Below, one piece after another: positions 42,670 to 50,010 of a stretch of DNA of 50,010 nt. This stretch comes from SpSt-1165 sp964391725 (GTDB taxonomy: Bacteria > Chloroflexota > Anaerolineae > Anaerolineales > Anaerolineaceae): assembly GCA_964391725.1 (NCBI GenBank), contig CAYMNB010000016.1, positions 1 to 50,010 on the forward strand, given 5' to 3'. The notes beneath the pieces were generated by a model, which was given only the letters and a program-made list of their open reading frames with translations, had not been told where the DNA came from and ran no database searches. Numbering within the stretch: position 1 is the first letter of the stretch; each line of letters begins with the position of its first letter. The translations under genes were made by a program, and so were the position numbers.

Positions 42670-42981
42670 ATGGCAAAACAGAAAATTCGTATTCGACTCA
42701 AGGCTTATGATCACCGTGTGTTGGATCAGTCCGCCAAACGGATTGTTGAAACCGCGGAACGCAGCGGCGCCCAGGTGGTAGGGCCAGTACCCCTTCCCAC
42801 CCGGATTGAGAAGTTCACCGTGCGTCGGGCATCATTTATTGACAAAGACTCACAAGAGCATTTTGAGATTCGCACCCATAACCGCTTGATCGATGTGCTG
42901 GATCCGGCGCCGAAAACCATCGATATGCTGATGCGTTTGAATCTGCCGGCGGGCGTTGATGTCGAAATCAAGATGAATTGA
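42670..42981 (+). CDS. rpsJ: 30S ribosomal protein S10
   Basis: 103-residue S10. KIRIRLKAYDHRVLDQSAKRIVETAERSGA is the family start, GPVPLPTRIEKFTVRRASFIDKDS the long rRNA-contacting loop, and HNRLIDVLDPAPKTIDMLMRLNLPAGVDVEIKM the end. In E. coli it also acts as NusE in antitermination. Linked to fusA by a 31-base gap, but separated from rplC by a 346-base regulatory region. Confidence 0.96.
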   Translation: MAKQKIRIRLKAYDHRVLDQSAKRIVETAERSGAQVVGPVPLPTRIEKFTVRRASFIDKDSQEHFEIRTHNRLIDVLDPAPKTIDMLMRLNLPAGVDVEIKMN

Positions 42982-43112
42982 GCCTGGAGCAATTTTTGGC
43001 TCAGGTGCCGATCTGGTGACAGATCAAACAATGTGATTGTCTCGCTGAGCGAGCGATCAGATTGTATGACAAGTGAATTGGGGAAGACATCAATGGAAAT
43101 TGATGAATACCC
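42982..43112 (+). promoter_or_regulatory. Structured spacer after rpsJ
   Basis: This part of the 346-base gap holds no supported ORF. It contains three small hairpins: TGAGCC/GGCTCA close to the rpsJ stop, GATCTG/CAGATC with a GTGA loop (43010-43025) and CTCGC/GCGAG (about 43041-43053). None has a U-tract, so partial termination or mRNA processing is the likely role. Confidence 0.45.
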
Positions 43113-43141
43113 TTGATGAATACTCGTAACTGGTGTATACT
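43113..43141 (+). promoter_or_regulatory. Promoter of the rplC (S10-type) operon
   Basis: TTGATG (43113-43118), a 17-base spacer and TATACT (43136-43141). The transcript would start near 43148, leaving a leader of about 180 bases. Confidence 0.75.
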
Positions 43142-43147
43142 AATTCG

Positions 43148-43327
43148 GTTTGAGTGTTCTCAACAAAGGCTGCCGATTGGCAGCGAGGGTGATGAAAGAG
43201 CGCTTTGAAGGGCCCTGCAAGGAAAGGAATCCAACAAAGCTGCTGACTGCACCACCTGGAGATGATGTGACCATGCCCTGGTCTGACAGTCTCGTCAATA
43301 CTTATTCTTTTAAAGGAGAAATAGATA
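43148..43327 (+). promoter_or_regulatory. Long leader of rplC, possible autoregulatory element
   Basis: About 180 bases without a convincing ORF. A hairpin GCTGCC/GGCAGC with a GATT loop lies at 43169-43184, and the rest is purine-rich with further pairing potential. In many bacteria the first genes of this operon are feedback-controlled by L4 through such a leader; the same is inferred but not shown here. Confidence 0.4.
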
Positions 43328-43960
43328 ATGTTCAAAGGGCTACTAGGTAAGAAAGTCGGCATGACCCAGATTTTCGATGAAGATGGTGTGGCAATTCCCA
43401 TCACGGTGATCGAAGCTGGGCCTTGTTTTGTTACCCAGGTGCGCGACCAGGCTCGTGATGGTTATGCGGCAATACAGCTGGGTTTCGAAGAAGTGAAGCC
43501 GAAACGGTTGACCAAAGGTCAATTGGGTCATCTTTCCAAAACAAACCTGCCGCCACTGCGTTTTCTGCGTGAATTCCGCACCAAAGAAAATGACGTGAGC
43601 GAAGGTGATGTTGTGAAAGTGGATATCTTCGAAGTTGGTGAACGTGTGAACGTGGTAGGCACCAGCAAAGGACGCGGTTTTGCCGGTGCGGTAAAACGGT
43701 ATAACTTTGCCGGCGGCCCCCGCACCCATGGTCAGTCTGACCGTGAACGTGCGCCTGGTTCCCATGGTTCTGGCACCACGCCAGGCCGTGTGTGGAAAGG
43801 CGTTAAAGCCCCCGGTCACATGGGAAATGAACGTGTGACGGCTGAAAACCTGAAAATTGTGATGATCGATGTTGAGCGCAATTTGATCGGTGTTCATGGC
43901 CCAGTTCCTGGCGCACGCGGTGGTTTGGTCATGATCAAACCCAATAAGAAGTCGAAGTAG
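43328..43960 (+). CDS. rplC: 50S ribosomal protein L3
   Basis: 210-residue L3, an early assembly protein near the peptidyl transferase centre. It begins MFKGLLGKKVGMTQIFDEDG and has GRGFAGAVKRYNFAGGPRTHGQSD, then the central extension RAPGSHGSGTTPGRVWKGVKAPGHMGNERVT that reaches the A-site region. A strong SD (aaaggaga) precedes the ATG. First gene of the run to rplF. Confidence 0.97.
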   Translation: MFKGLLGKKVGMTQIFDEDGVAIPITVIEAGPCFVTQVRDQARDGYAAIQLGFEEVKPKRLTKGQLGHLSKTNLPPLRFLREFRTKENDVSEGDVVKVDIFEVGERVNVVGTSKGRGFAGAVKRYNFAGGPRTHGQSDRERAPGSHGSGTTPGRVWKGVKAPGHMGNERVTAENLKIVMIDVERNLIGVHGPVPGARGGLVMIKPNKKSK

Positions 43961-43978
43961 TAGCAGGAGGAATACACC

Positions 43979-44608
43979 ATGAAAATTGATGTCTATAACA
44001 TGGAAGGCAAAAAAGTGGATGCGGTGGAATTACCCGCCGAGATCTTTGAAGCCCCTGTTCGCGTCGATCTGATGCACCAGGCGTTTGTTCGTCAAATGGC
44101 CAATGCACGCCTCGGCACCCACAAGACCAAAGTGCGCAGCGAGGTTTCTGGCGGCGGACGAAAGCCGTGGCGCCAGAAAGGCACCGGACGCGCCCGTCAG
44201 GGTTCCACTCGCGCTGCACAATGGGTCGGTGGCGGCAAGATTCACACCCCCATGCCGCGTGATTATTCGCAGAAAATGCCGCAGAAAATGCGACTGGCTG
44301 CACTGCGCTCAGCGCTTTCTGCCAAGGCTGGTGACAATGGTTTGATCCTCGTGGACAGTATGACGCTGCCCGAAGCGAAGACCAGGGCCATGGCGAAAGC
44401 CTTGAATGTTTTGGCGGGCGAGAGCAGTGTTTTGATCTTGATCCCATCCACCGATGAGGGTTATGAACTGGTTGGACGTACGGCACGCAATTTACCGGAT
44501 GTGAAAACGCTGGATGTCAGCTATTTGAACATTCGGGATCTGCTAAAGTACGACCGCGTGGTTATGCCCGTGTCGGCGATTGAAGCCATTCAGGCGCACC
44601 TAGGTTAG
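43979..44608 (+). CDS. rplD: 50S ribosomal protein L4
   Basis: 209-residue L4. The extended loop lining the exit tunnel is intact: RSEVSGGGRKPWRQKGTGRARQGS, followed by WVGGGKIHTPMPRDY. The basic C-terminal domain has LLKYDRVVMPVSAIEAI. In E. coli L4 represses its own operon. It follows rplC after 18 bases with aggagg as SD. Confidence 0.97.
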   Translation: MKIDVYNMEGKKVDAVELPAEIFEAPVRVDLMHQAFVRQMANARLGTHKTKVRSEVSGGGRKPWRQKGTGRARQGSTRAAQWVGGGKIHTPMPRDYSQKMPQKMRLAALRSALSAKAGDNGLILVDSMTLPEAKTRAMAKALNVLAGESSVLILIPSTDEGYELVGRTARNLPDVKTLDVSYLNIRDLLKYDRVVMPVSAIEAIQAHLG

Positions 44609-44618
44609 GAGGGCAGAC

Positions 44619-44921
44619 ATGAGTTCCATTTATGATATTTTGCGCCGCCCTGTGGTCACTGAAAAGACCAACTACCAGGCGTACAATTTGAATCAATATG
44701 TTTTTGAAGTCGCCATAGACGCAACCCGCTCGCAGATCAAAGATGCAGTGGAATTGTTGTTTGATGTTGAGGTGTTGAAGGTTAACATTAACAAAGTGGC
44801 GGGAAAACGCAGCCGCAATATGCGCACGCGTCAATACCGCCTGCGAAAATCGCCTTACAAAAAAGCGATTGTGACCCTTGCACCCGAAGATCGAATTCCT
44901 ATCTTCGAAGGAGTTGAGTAA
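44619..44921 (+). CDS. rplW: 50S ribosomal protein L23
   Basis: 100-residue L23 at the tunnel exit, docking site for trigger factor and SRP. YDILRRPVVTEKTNYQAYNLNQYVFEVAIDATRSQIKDAVE is the family start; VAGKRSRNMRTRQYRLRKSPYKKAIVTL forms the loop. Ten bases after rplD, taggagg as SD, and three bases before rplB. Confidence 0.96.
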   Translation: MSSIYDILRRPVVTEKTNYQAYNLNQYVFEVAIDATRSQIKDAVELLFDVEVLKVNINKVAGKRSRNMRTRQYRLRKSPYKKAIVTLAPEDRIPIFEGVE

Positions 44922-44924
44922 ACC

Positions 44925-45752
44925 ATGCCAGTGAAAGTCTATAAACCTACATCGCCTGGACGGCGTGGTATGACAGGCCACACGTTTGAGGAAATTACCA
45001 AGTCAACACCTGAAAAGGGTTTGACCATCCGTTTGAAAAAGACTTCAGGCCGCAACATGTATGGCCGTATCACTGTCCGCCATCGTGGCGGCGGAGAAAA
45101 TCGGCGTATTCGTCTGGTGGATTTCAAACGCGATAAATTAAATGTGCCAGCCAAAGTGGCTGCGATCGAATACGACCCCAACCGCACAGCGCGCCTGGCG
45201 CTGCTGCACTACGCGGATGGTGAGAAACGCTACATTGTTGCTCCCCTGGGTTTGAAGGTCGGTGACACTATTGTGGCGGGTGAGAATGCTGATATTCGCC
45301 CGGGTAATGCTATGCCCATCGCGAACATTCCCGTTGGCACATTGATTCACAATATTGAGTTGCAGGAAGGCAGAGGCGGGCAATTGGCTCGTTCTGCCGG
45401 CACAGCTGCCCAATTGTTGGCAAAAGAAGGCCAGTACGCTCAGGTGCGTCTGCCATCTGGTGAAATTCGTCTGGTTCGTCGAACCTGTTTCGCCACCATC
45501 GGTCAGGTTGGCAACCTTGATCACAGCAATGTGAAACTGGGTAAAGCCGGCCGCAAACGACACATGGGCATCCGCCCTGCCGTGCGCGGTTCTGCCATGA
45601 ACCCCAACGACCACCCGCATGGTGGTGGTGAAGGGCGTCAGCCGATCGGTATGCCGGGTCCAAAATCTCCGTGGGGCAAACCAACCCTTGGGTATCGGAC
45701 GCGTCGAAACAAAAGGACGGATAAGTACATTGTTCGTCGGCGTAAGAAGTAA
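44925..45752 (+). CDS. rplB: 50S ribosomal protein L2
   Basis: 275-residue L2, needed for subunit joining and peptidyl transferase assembly. It shows GRNMYGRITVRHRGGGENRRIRLVDFKR, LRRT-like LVRRTCFATIGQVGN, RPAVRGSAMNPNDHPHGGGEGR with the conserved His of the 229 region, and the basic tail. Length as usual. The rpsS gene follows after 18 bases. Confidence 0.97.
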   Translation: MPVKVYKPTSPGRRGMTGHTFEEITKSTPEKGLTIRLKKTSGRNMYGRITVRHRGGGENRRIRLVDFKRDKLNVPAKVAAIEYDPNRTARLALLHYADGEKRYIVAPLGLKVGDTIVAGENADIRPGNAMPIANIPVGTLIHNIELQEGRGGQLARSAGTAAQLLAKEGQYAQVRLPSGEIRLVRRTCFATIGQVGNLDHSNVKLGKAGRKRHMGIRPAVRGSAMNPNDHPHGGGEGRQPIGMPGPKSPWGKPTLGYRTRRNKRTDKYIVRRRKK

Positions 45753-45770
45753 TCGGAAAGGGTTTTGATT

Positions 45771-46043
45771 ATGTCAAGATCATTGAAAAAAGGGCCGTTC
45801 GTAGACCCGAAATTATTGGCGAAAATTGAGCAAATGAATGCCAAAGGCGAGAAAAAAGTGGTTCGCACCTGGAGCCGCGCTAGTGTAATCTTCCCGCAAA
45901 TGGTCGGTCATACCATCGCTGTGCACAACGGCCGGCGTCATGTGCCGATCTATTGCACCGAGAACATGGTGGGACATCGTTTGGGTGAATTCGCGCCCAC
46001 TCGTTTCTTCCGTGGGCATGTTGCCGAGAAATCCCGGAGGTAA
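45771..46043 (+). CDS. rpsS: 30S ribosomal protein S19
   Basis: 90-residue S19 of the small-subunit head. MSRSLKKGPFVDPKLL is the family start, so ATG 45771 (cggaaagg upstream) is taken rather than an in-frame TTG two codons earlier. VHNGRRHVPIYCTENMVGHRLGEFAPTRFFRGH is diagnostic. Three bases to rplV, indicating coupled translation. Confidence 0.96.
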   Translation: MSRSLKKGPFVDPKLLAKIEQMNAKGEKKVVRTWSRASVIFPQMVGHTIAVHNGRRHVPIYCTENMVGHRLGEFAPTRFFRGHVAEKSRR

Positions 46044-46045
46044 TC

Positions 46046-46393
46046 GTGGCTACTGATGTTCGAGCGAAATTAAGCAACTGCGGTGTCTCAGCCCAGAAAA
46101 CCAGATTGGTGATCAATGAGATCCGTGGTACCAATGCTGTGGAAGCGCTGGCGAAACTGTCCTTCATGACACAGGGCGCTGCTCCACATGTCAAAAAGCT
46201 ATTGGCTTCTGCTGTGGCCAACGCTGAAGAAAATTTTGGATTAGATCGTGATGATCTGTATGTGTATCGCATCTTTGCAGACGAAGCAGCTACCCGCAAA
46301 TGGCGCCGCTTTGGTGCGCGAGGACGTTTCAAGCCTATTTTGCGGCGCAACTCACATATTACAGTGATTTTACGTGAACGTGGTGATGAGTAG
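46046..46393 (+). CDS. rplV: 50S ribosomal protein L22
   Basis: 115-residue L22, whose beta-hairpin lines the exit tunnel with L4. It starts with GTG (cggagg upstream). SAQKTRLVINEIRG, VKKLLASAVANAEEN and the hairpin KWRRFGARGRFKPILRRNSHITVIL are the family blocks; the macrolide-contact region has no evident gap. Between rpsS and rpsC in canonical order. Confidence 0.95.
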   Translation: MATDVRAKLSNCGVSAQKTRLVINEIRGTNAVEALAKLSFMTQGAAPHVKKLLASAVANAEENFGLDRDDLYVYRIFADEAATRKWRRFGARGRFKPILRRNSHITVILRERGDE

Positions 46394-46406
46394 GAGTTGA
46401 AAAAGC

Positions 46407-47102
46407 ATGGGTAGAAAAGTACATCCAATTGGATTCCGTCTGGGGATCAATCGCACCTGGAGCGGACGCTGGTTCGCAGAAGGTGAAGATTATGTCGATA
46501 AATTACATGAAGACCTGGCCATTCGCAAGCGCATCCCTGCGATCTTTGCAGAGGACGAGAAAAAAGGCAATCCGGGTATTTCTCAGGTGGAAATCGAGCG
46601 TTTCCCCGGCAAATTGAAGGTGACTGTGCACACAGCCCGACCGGGTGTGATGATCGGCCGTAAAGGTGAGACCATCAAAGAAATTCGCAAAGAGCTGGAA
46701 GAAATGACCGGCGAAAAAGTTGATCTGGACATCAAAGAGATCAAAGCGCCTGAACTGGACGCCTTTTTGGTTGCGCGCAACATTGCCGAACAAATTGAAC
46801 GCCGTGTTTCTTACCGCCGAGCCATGTCGCGGGCTATCCAGGCCACCATGCGCCAGGGCGCAGAAGGCATCAAAGTGATGGCTGCTGGCCGTCTGGGCGG
46901 CGCTGAAATGGCACGTACGGTATGGCTGCGTGAAGGACGTGTTCCGCTGCAAACGCTGCGTGCAGACATCGACTTCGCCAAAACAGAAGCCTGGACCACC
47001 TATGGACAAATCGGCGTCAAGGTCTGGATTTATCGTGGCGAGGTGCTGGGAACCCTGGACGAACAGGCTGAATCCACTGAAGGCGTTTACGTCAGTGAGT
47101 AA
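46407..47102 (+). CDS. rpsC: 30S ribosomal protein S3
   Basis: 231-residue S3 at the mRNA entry site. MGRKVHPIGFRLGINRTWSGRWF is the family start; the KH domain shows RPGVMIGRKGETIKEIRKEL with the GRKG loop; the C-terminal domain has RAMSRAIQATMRQGAEGIKVMAAGRLGGAEMAR and GQIGVKVWIYRGEVL. Ends with a short acidic tail, standard length. Confidence 0.97.
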   Translation: MGRKVHPIGFRLGINRTWSGRWFAEGEDYVDKLHEDLAIRKRIPAIFAEDEKKGNPGISQVEIERFPGKLKVTVHTARPGVMIGRKGETIKEIRKELEEMTGEKVDLDIKEIKAPELDAFLVARNIAEQIERRVSYRRAMSRAIQATMRQGAEGIKVMAAGRLGGAEMARTVWLREGRVPLQTLRADIDFAKTEAWTTYGQIGVKVWIYRGEVLGTLDEQAESTEGVYVSE

Positions 47103-47120
47103 GGAAAGAGGTCAGTCATT

Positions 47121-47543
47121 ATGTTAATGCCGAAACGTGTTAAATATCGAAAAATGATGCGCGGCCGTATGAAGGGCAAAGCGCAGCGCGGAGCCGAAGT
47201 CTCTTTTGGTGACTATGGGCTGATGGCGCTGGAACCTGCCTGGATCACTGCCCGTCAAATTGAATCTGCCCGCCGTGCGATTGTGCGTGTGATGAAACGC
47301 CGCGGCAAGGTTTGGATCCGGATTTTCCCGGACAAACCCTATACACACCGGGCAGCAGAAACCCGCATGGGTAAAGGCAAAGGCAATGTGGAATACTATG
47401 TGGCTGTGGTGAAACCTGGCCGTATGATGTTCGAGTTGGGCGGTCTGCCCGAAGACATTGCCAAAGAAGCCCTGCACCAGGCATCGTATAAATTTGGCAT
47501 CAAAACCAAAGTTGTCGCACGCGACGAGGCCCTGGGAGGTTAA
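47121..47543 (+). CDS. rplP: 50S ribosomal protein L16
   Basis: 140-residue L16 near the A-site. MLMPKRVKYRKMMRGRMKGKAQRG is the standard start; RRAIVRVMKRRGKVWIRIFPDKPYT and ETRMGKGKGNVEYYVAVVKPGRMMFE follow, including the Arg-rich loop modified in other bacteria. Its stop overlaps the first possible rpmC start. Confidence 0.96.
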   Translation: MLMPKRVKYRKMMRGRMKGKAQRGAEVSFGDYGLMALEPAWITARQIESARRAIVRVMKRRGKVWIRIFPDKPYTHRAAETRMGKGKGNVEYYVAVVKPGRMMFELGGLPEDIAKEALHQASYKFGIKTKVVARDEALGG

Positions 47544-47545
47544 TG

Positions 47546-47755
47546 ATGAAAGCCACTGAAATTCGAAAACTGTCTGATAAACAGCTTGAAGAAAAAATGA
47601 ATGACGCTCAGCAGGAAATGATGAACCTGCGGTTCCAGTTTGTGATGGGACAGATCACCGACACCAGCCGTTTCAAGGTGGTTCGCCGTGACATTGCCCG
47701 CATGATGACAGTGATGCATGAGCGAGAACTTGCTGAAGAGGTGAAAGATGAATGA
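47546..47755 (+). CDS. rpmC: 50S ribosomal protein L29
   Basis: 69-residue helical hairpin protein near the tunnel exit. MKATEIRKLSDKQLEEKMNDAQQEMMNLRFQ and RFKVVRRDIARMMTVMHERE fit the family. ATG 47546 is taken (gggagg upstream); an adjacent ATG at 47543 is possible. The end overlaps rpsQ by eight bases. Confidence 0.93.
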   Translation: MKATEIRKLSDKQLEEKMNDAQQEMMNLRFQFVMGQITDTSRFKVVRRDIARMMTVMHERELAEEVKDE

Positions 47756-47996
47756 CCGCCGAAGAATGATTGGTGTGGTTTCGAGCAATAAAATGCAGAA
47801 GACCGTTTCTGTAGATATTACCCGGACCTATCGACACCCGGTGTATAAGAAGGTTGTCCAGAAGACCCATCGCGTGAAAGCGCATGATGAGTTGGGTTGC
47901 AACGAAGGCGACCTGGTAAAAATTGTCGAGAGCCGTCCGATGTCACGGACCAAGCGGTGGGCTGTTGAAGAAATTGTGGAACGCGCAGAGCAATAG
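47748..47996 (+). CDS. rpsQ: 30S ribosomal protein S17
   Basis: 82-residue OB-fold S17, a primary 16S rRNA binder. RRMIGVVSSNKMQKTVSVDI, HPVYKKVVQKTHRVKAHDE, NEGDLVKIVESRPMSRTKRW are the family strands. Overlaps rpmC, so translation is coupled. Confidence 0.95.
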   Translation: MNDRRRMIGVVSSNKMQKTVSVDITRTYRHPVYKKVVQKTHRVKAHDELGCNEGDLVKIVESRPMSRTKRWAVEEIVERAEQ

Positions 47997-48014
47997 CAAG
48001 CAAAGGAGCATGCG

Positions 48015-48386
48015 ATGATTCAAAAGGAAACTCGATTAAAAGTCGCTGACAACACCGGCGCGCGCGAATTGGGCGTAATCCACATCATGGGCGGATCCAC
48101 ACGGCGTTACGCGCATGTGGGCGACATTGTGGTGTGCTCTGTGAAATCTGCGACACCGCAGGGTTCTGTCAAGAAAAGCGAAATTGTGAAAGCGGTGATT
48201 GTGCGCACCACCAAAGAATGGCGCCGTCCTGATGGTTCTTCCATCCGTTTTGACGACAATGCCGCTGTTATTCTTGATGCCGAAGGGCAAAATCCGCGCG
48301 GCACTCGTATCTTCGGGCCGGTTGCGCGAGAACTGCGCGAAAAAGGGTACATGCGCATTGTGTCGCTGGCGCCCGAGGTGCTTTAA
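48015..48386 (+). CDS. rplN: 50S ribosomal protein L14
   Basis: 123-residue L14 at the intersubunit face. MIQKETRLKVADNTGARELGVIHIMGGSTRRYAHVGD and RFDDNAAVILDAEGQNPRGTRIFGPVARELREK are highly conserved, ending IVSLAPEVL. SD caaaggag before the ATG; 18 bases after rpsQ. Confidence 0.97.
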   Translation: MIQKETRLKVADNTGARELGVIHIMGGSTRRYAHVGDIVVCSVKSATPQGSVKKSEIVKAVIVRTTKEWRRPDGSSIRFDDNAAVILDAEGQNPRGTRIFGPVARELREKGYMRIVSLAPEVL

Positions 48387-48401
48387 GGAGTGTTTAGAAC
48401 G

Positions 48402-48740
48402 ATGAAAGCTAAGATGAAAATTAAAAGCGGTGATACCGTCGAAGTATTGACCGGGCGCCGCATCGACAAAGGAAAACGCGGTGAAGTGATCCGTGTGATC
48501 CCCGATGAACATCGGATCGTGGTGCAGGGCATCAACATTGCCACCAAGCATCAGCGACAGGTGCAGTCGGAAGGACGGAATATCAATCCGGGGATCGTTA
48601 AATTTGAAGCCCCGATGGATATTTCCAATGTAATGTTGGTTTGTCCCAAATGCAACAAAACCACTCGTGTGGGAATTGTGCGTGATGAAGACGGCAAGAG
48701 CCAGCGTCAGTGCAAAAAATGCAATGCGCTGTTTGACTAA
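48402..48740 (+). CDS. rplX: 50S ribosomal protein L24 with zinc ribbon
   Basis: 112-residue L24, an assembly initiator. The KOW region (MKIKSGDTVEVLTGRRIDKGKRGEV) is followed by GINIATKHQRQ. The C-terminus keeps a CxxC...CxxC zinc ribbon: C81/C84 in LVCPKCNKT and C104/C107 in CKKCNALF, which is absent from some bacteria. ATG 48402 (aaggag eleven bases before) is preferred to GTG 48390. Confidence 0.95.
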   Translation: MKAKMKIKSGDTVEVLTGRRIDKGKRGEVIRVIPDEHRIVVQGINIATKHQRQVQSEGRNINPGIVKFEAPMDISNVMLVCPKCNKTTRVGIVRDEDGKSQRQCKKCNALFD

Positions 48741-48758
48741 GGAATTGGAGCTGGTTAG

Positions 48759-49310
48759 ATGAAGAATGTATTAGAACAAAAATACATCGATGAAGTGAAA
48801 CCCGCCTTGATGAAAGAGCAGGGCATCGATAACCCAAACGCCGTTCCCCAGGTGCAGAAGGTTGTGGTCAATATCGGGTTGGGTGAAGCGTTGGACAATC
48901 CCAAGGCATTGGAAGGCGCCGTGCGTGATCTTTCAGTGATCACCGGACAAAAACCGGTCGTGACCAAAGCCAAGCATTCGATCGCGAACTTCAAATTGCG
49001 TGAAGGCCGTGAGATCGGTGCCAAGGTGACACTGCGCGGTTATAAAATGTGGTCTTTTTTGGATCGATTGATGAACATTGCGCTTCCTCGTGTGCGAGAC
49101 TTCCGCGGCATTCCCAACAAATCATTTGACGGGCGCGGTAATTACACCCTGGGTTTGCGTGAGCAGTTGATCTTCCCAGAAATCGTTTACGATCAGATTG
49201 ACAAGGTTCGCGGCATGGAAATTTCTGTGGTTACGTCCGCTCAGACAGATGAGCAGGCATATCGAATGCTGGAATTGTTGGGTATGCCCTTTGTGAAAGA
49301 CGAGGAGTAA
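48759..49310 (+). CDS. rplE: 50S ribosomal protein L5
   Basis: 183-residue L5, which binds 5S rRNA and contacts the P-site tRNA. VPQVQKVVVNIGLGEALDNPKALE, DLSVITGQKPVVTKAKHSIANFKLREG and GRGNYTLGLREQLIFPEI are the family blocks. Standard length, between rplX and rpsN. Confidence 0.96.
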   Translation: MKNVLEQKYIDEVKPALMKEQGIDNPNAVPQVQKVVVNIGLGEALDNPKALEGAVRDLSVITGQKPVVTKAKHSIANFKLREGREIGAKVTLRGYKMWSFLDRLMNIALPRVRDFRGIPNKSFDGRGNYTLGLREQLIFPEIVYDQIDKVRGMEISVVTSAQTDEQAYRMLELLGMPFVKDEE

Positions 49311-49314
49311 GAAT

Positions 49315-49497
49315 ATGTCGAAAAAAAGTATGCCGTATCGGGAAGAACGACGGAAATACCAGGTTCGTGTTCGCAATCGCTGCAAAATTTGTGGGCGCCC
49401 GCGCGGTTATATACGCCGCTTTGGCATGTGCCGAATTTGTTTTCGCGAACGCGCACTGCGCGGTGAAATTCCTGGTGTGACGAAATCGTCCTGGTAG
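49315..49497 (+). CDS. rpsN: 30S ribosomal protein S14, zinc-binding type
   Basis: 60-residue short (type Z) S14. Four cysteines form the zinc site: CKICGRPRG and CRICFRERA. This C+ form replaces the longer zinc-free S14. Starts four bases after the rplE stop (gaggag upstream). Confidence 0.96.
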   Translation: MSKKSMPYREERRKYQVRVRNRCKICGRPRGYIRRFGMCRICFRERALRGEIPGVTKSSW

Positions 49498-49518
49498 AGA
49501 AGGCTGGAGGTTTAAATC

Positions 49519-49932
49519 ATGACTGTAAGTGATCCGATTGCTGATATGTTGACACGAATTCGCAATGCCATCATGGCAGGGCGTCCGAGTGTGTCAATGC
49601 CTTCTTCAAAGGTGAAGAGCGAAATTGCGCGCATTTTGAAGGAAGAAGGTTTTATTGTTGAATATGAAGTTGTCGATGGCGAGAAACCAAGCTTCAAAGT
49701 TCTGCGCATCACCCTGAAATATGTGGGTGAGCGCCGTGAACGAAGCTGCGTGATCACCAATTTAGAACGTGTCAGCCGCCCTGGACGCCGAATCTATACC
49801 CAGAAAAAAGATATCCCCTGGGTGTTGAGCGGCATGGGCATTGCCATTGTGTCAACTTCTAAAGGTTTGATGACCGGGCAGCAAGCTCGCCGCGCCAACA
49901 TGGGTGGTGAGATCATCTGCAAGGTCTGGTAA
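49519..49932 (+). CDS. rpsH: 30S ribosomal protein S8
   Basis: 137-residue S8, a 16S central-domain binder and, in E. coli, repressor of the spc operon. TVSDPIADMLTRIRNAIMAG, SKVKSEIARILKEEGFI and GMGIAIVSTSKGLMTGQQARRANMGGEIICKVW are diagnostic. The insertion RRERSCVITNLERVSRPGRRIYT is the usual middle region. Confidence 0.97.
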   Translation: MTVSDPIADMLTRIRNAIMAGRPSVSMPSSKVKSEIARILKEEGFIVEYEVVDGEKPSFKVLRITLKYVGERRERSCVITNLERVSRPGRRIYTQKKDIPWVLSGMGIAIVSTSKGLMTGQQARRANMGGEIICKVW

Positions 49933-49949
49933 GAAAGAGGAGAACAACA

Positions 49950-50010
49950 ATGTCTCGTATTGGTAAACTCCCCGTGACCATCCCTGAAAAGGTGGAAGTG
50001 GACATTCAGG
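49950..50010 (+). CDS. rplF: 50S ribosomal protein L6, N-terminal part (cut by window end)
   Basis: The first 20 codons of L6 are present: SRIGKLPVTIPEKVEVDI, the standard N-terminus. gaggag precedes the ATG by nine bases. Position after rpsH is the canonical spc order, so the truncation is due only to the window edge. Confidence 0.9.
   Translation, partial: MSRIGKLPVTIPEKVEVDIQ

Noticed and set aside
43150..43350. 66-codon ORF in the rplC leader, overlapping the rplC start
   Set aside because: No usable SD, overlaps the rplC start in another frame, and the composition is not protein-like; the region is better explained as a leader RNA.
1..50010. tRNA, rRNA, CRISPR arrays, insertion sequences or prophage genes
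   Set aside because: Looked for cloverleaf-like segments, regular repeats, transposase motifs and terminal repeats; none was found in the gaps, which are all short.

Overview
The window reads as a bacterial chromosome segment of moderate GC, most probably from Chloroflexota (Anaerolineae-like). That placement is an inference from gene content and protein style (Rex, TIGR00266/AIM24-type protein, small P/T-rich-linker membrane proteins, zinc-type S14, zinc-ribbon L24, the S10-type ribosomal cluster). No rRNA, tRNA, insertion sequence, prophage or CRISPR array is visible. Genes are compact and both strands are used up to about 19 kb; from 19.3 kb onward everything is on the + strand.

Layout. 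(a) 31-2120, minus strand: purine nucleoside phosphorylase, a two-helix membrane protein and a GNAT acetyltransferase in one apparent operon. (b) 2309-2590: a free-standing transcription unit for a 33-residue membrane microprotein with its own promoter, leader hairpin and terminator. (c) 2764-8343: a complete branched-chain amino-acid ABC importer (livK-H-M-G-F), with a GNRA-capped stem-loop after the binding-protein gene. (d) 8401-11509, minus: a DUF123 protein, lspA, an RluD-type pseudouridine synthase and threonine aldolase. (e) 11594-19122: an AIM24-type protein, an 894-residue EzrA-like membrane coiled-coil protein, an isochorismatase-fold hydrolase, rex with an atypical SDR protein, and an M32 carboxypeptidase.

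(f) 19347-27067: an N-type (Na+-type) F1Fo-ATPase operon in the order atpD-C-Q-R-B-E-F-A-G. The c subunit has a two-carboxylate Na+ site and AtpF carries a delta-like C-terminus. A PII-like protein of the cyclic-di-AMP receptor family (DUF970) is inserted between atpA and atpG, and an unrecognised 182-residue gene follows atpG. (g) 27360-33537: dihydropyrimidinase/hydantoinase, then two complex-I antiporter-like membrane proteins that lack the usual ionisable residues, with a NuoK/HyfE-like protein between them and a soluble coiled-coil protein after them.

(h) 33562-50010: information-processing genes. rplU-rpmA-rpmE is followed by a phosphoesterase, then rpoB alone without rpoC, then rpsL-rpsG-fusA-rpsJ without tuf, and the long S10/spc run rplC to rplF, which is cut by the window end. 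rpmE encodes L31 fused to a domain resembling the RNA polymerase alpha C-terminal domain. Good sigma-70-type promoters precede the microprotein, rplU, rpoB (tandem), rpsL and rplC.

The most promising unusual elements are the DUF970 protein inside the Na+-ATPase operon, the degenerate antiporter-like cassette, the L31-alphaCTD-like fusion, and the separation of rpoB from rpoC.
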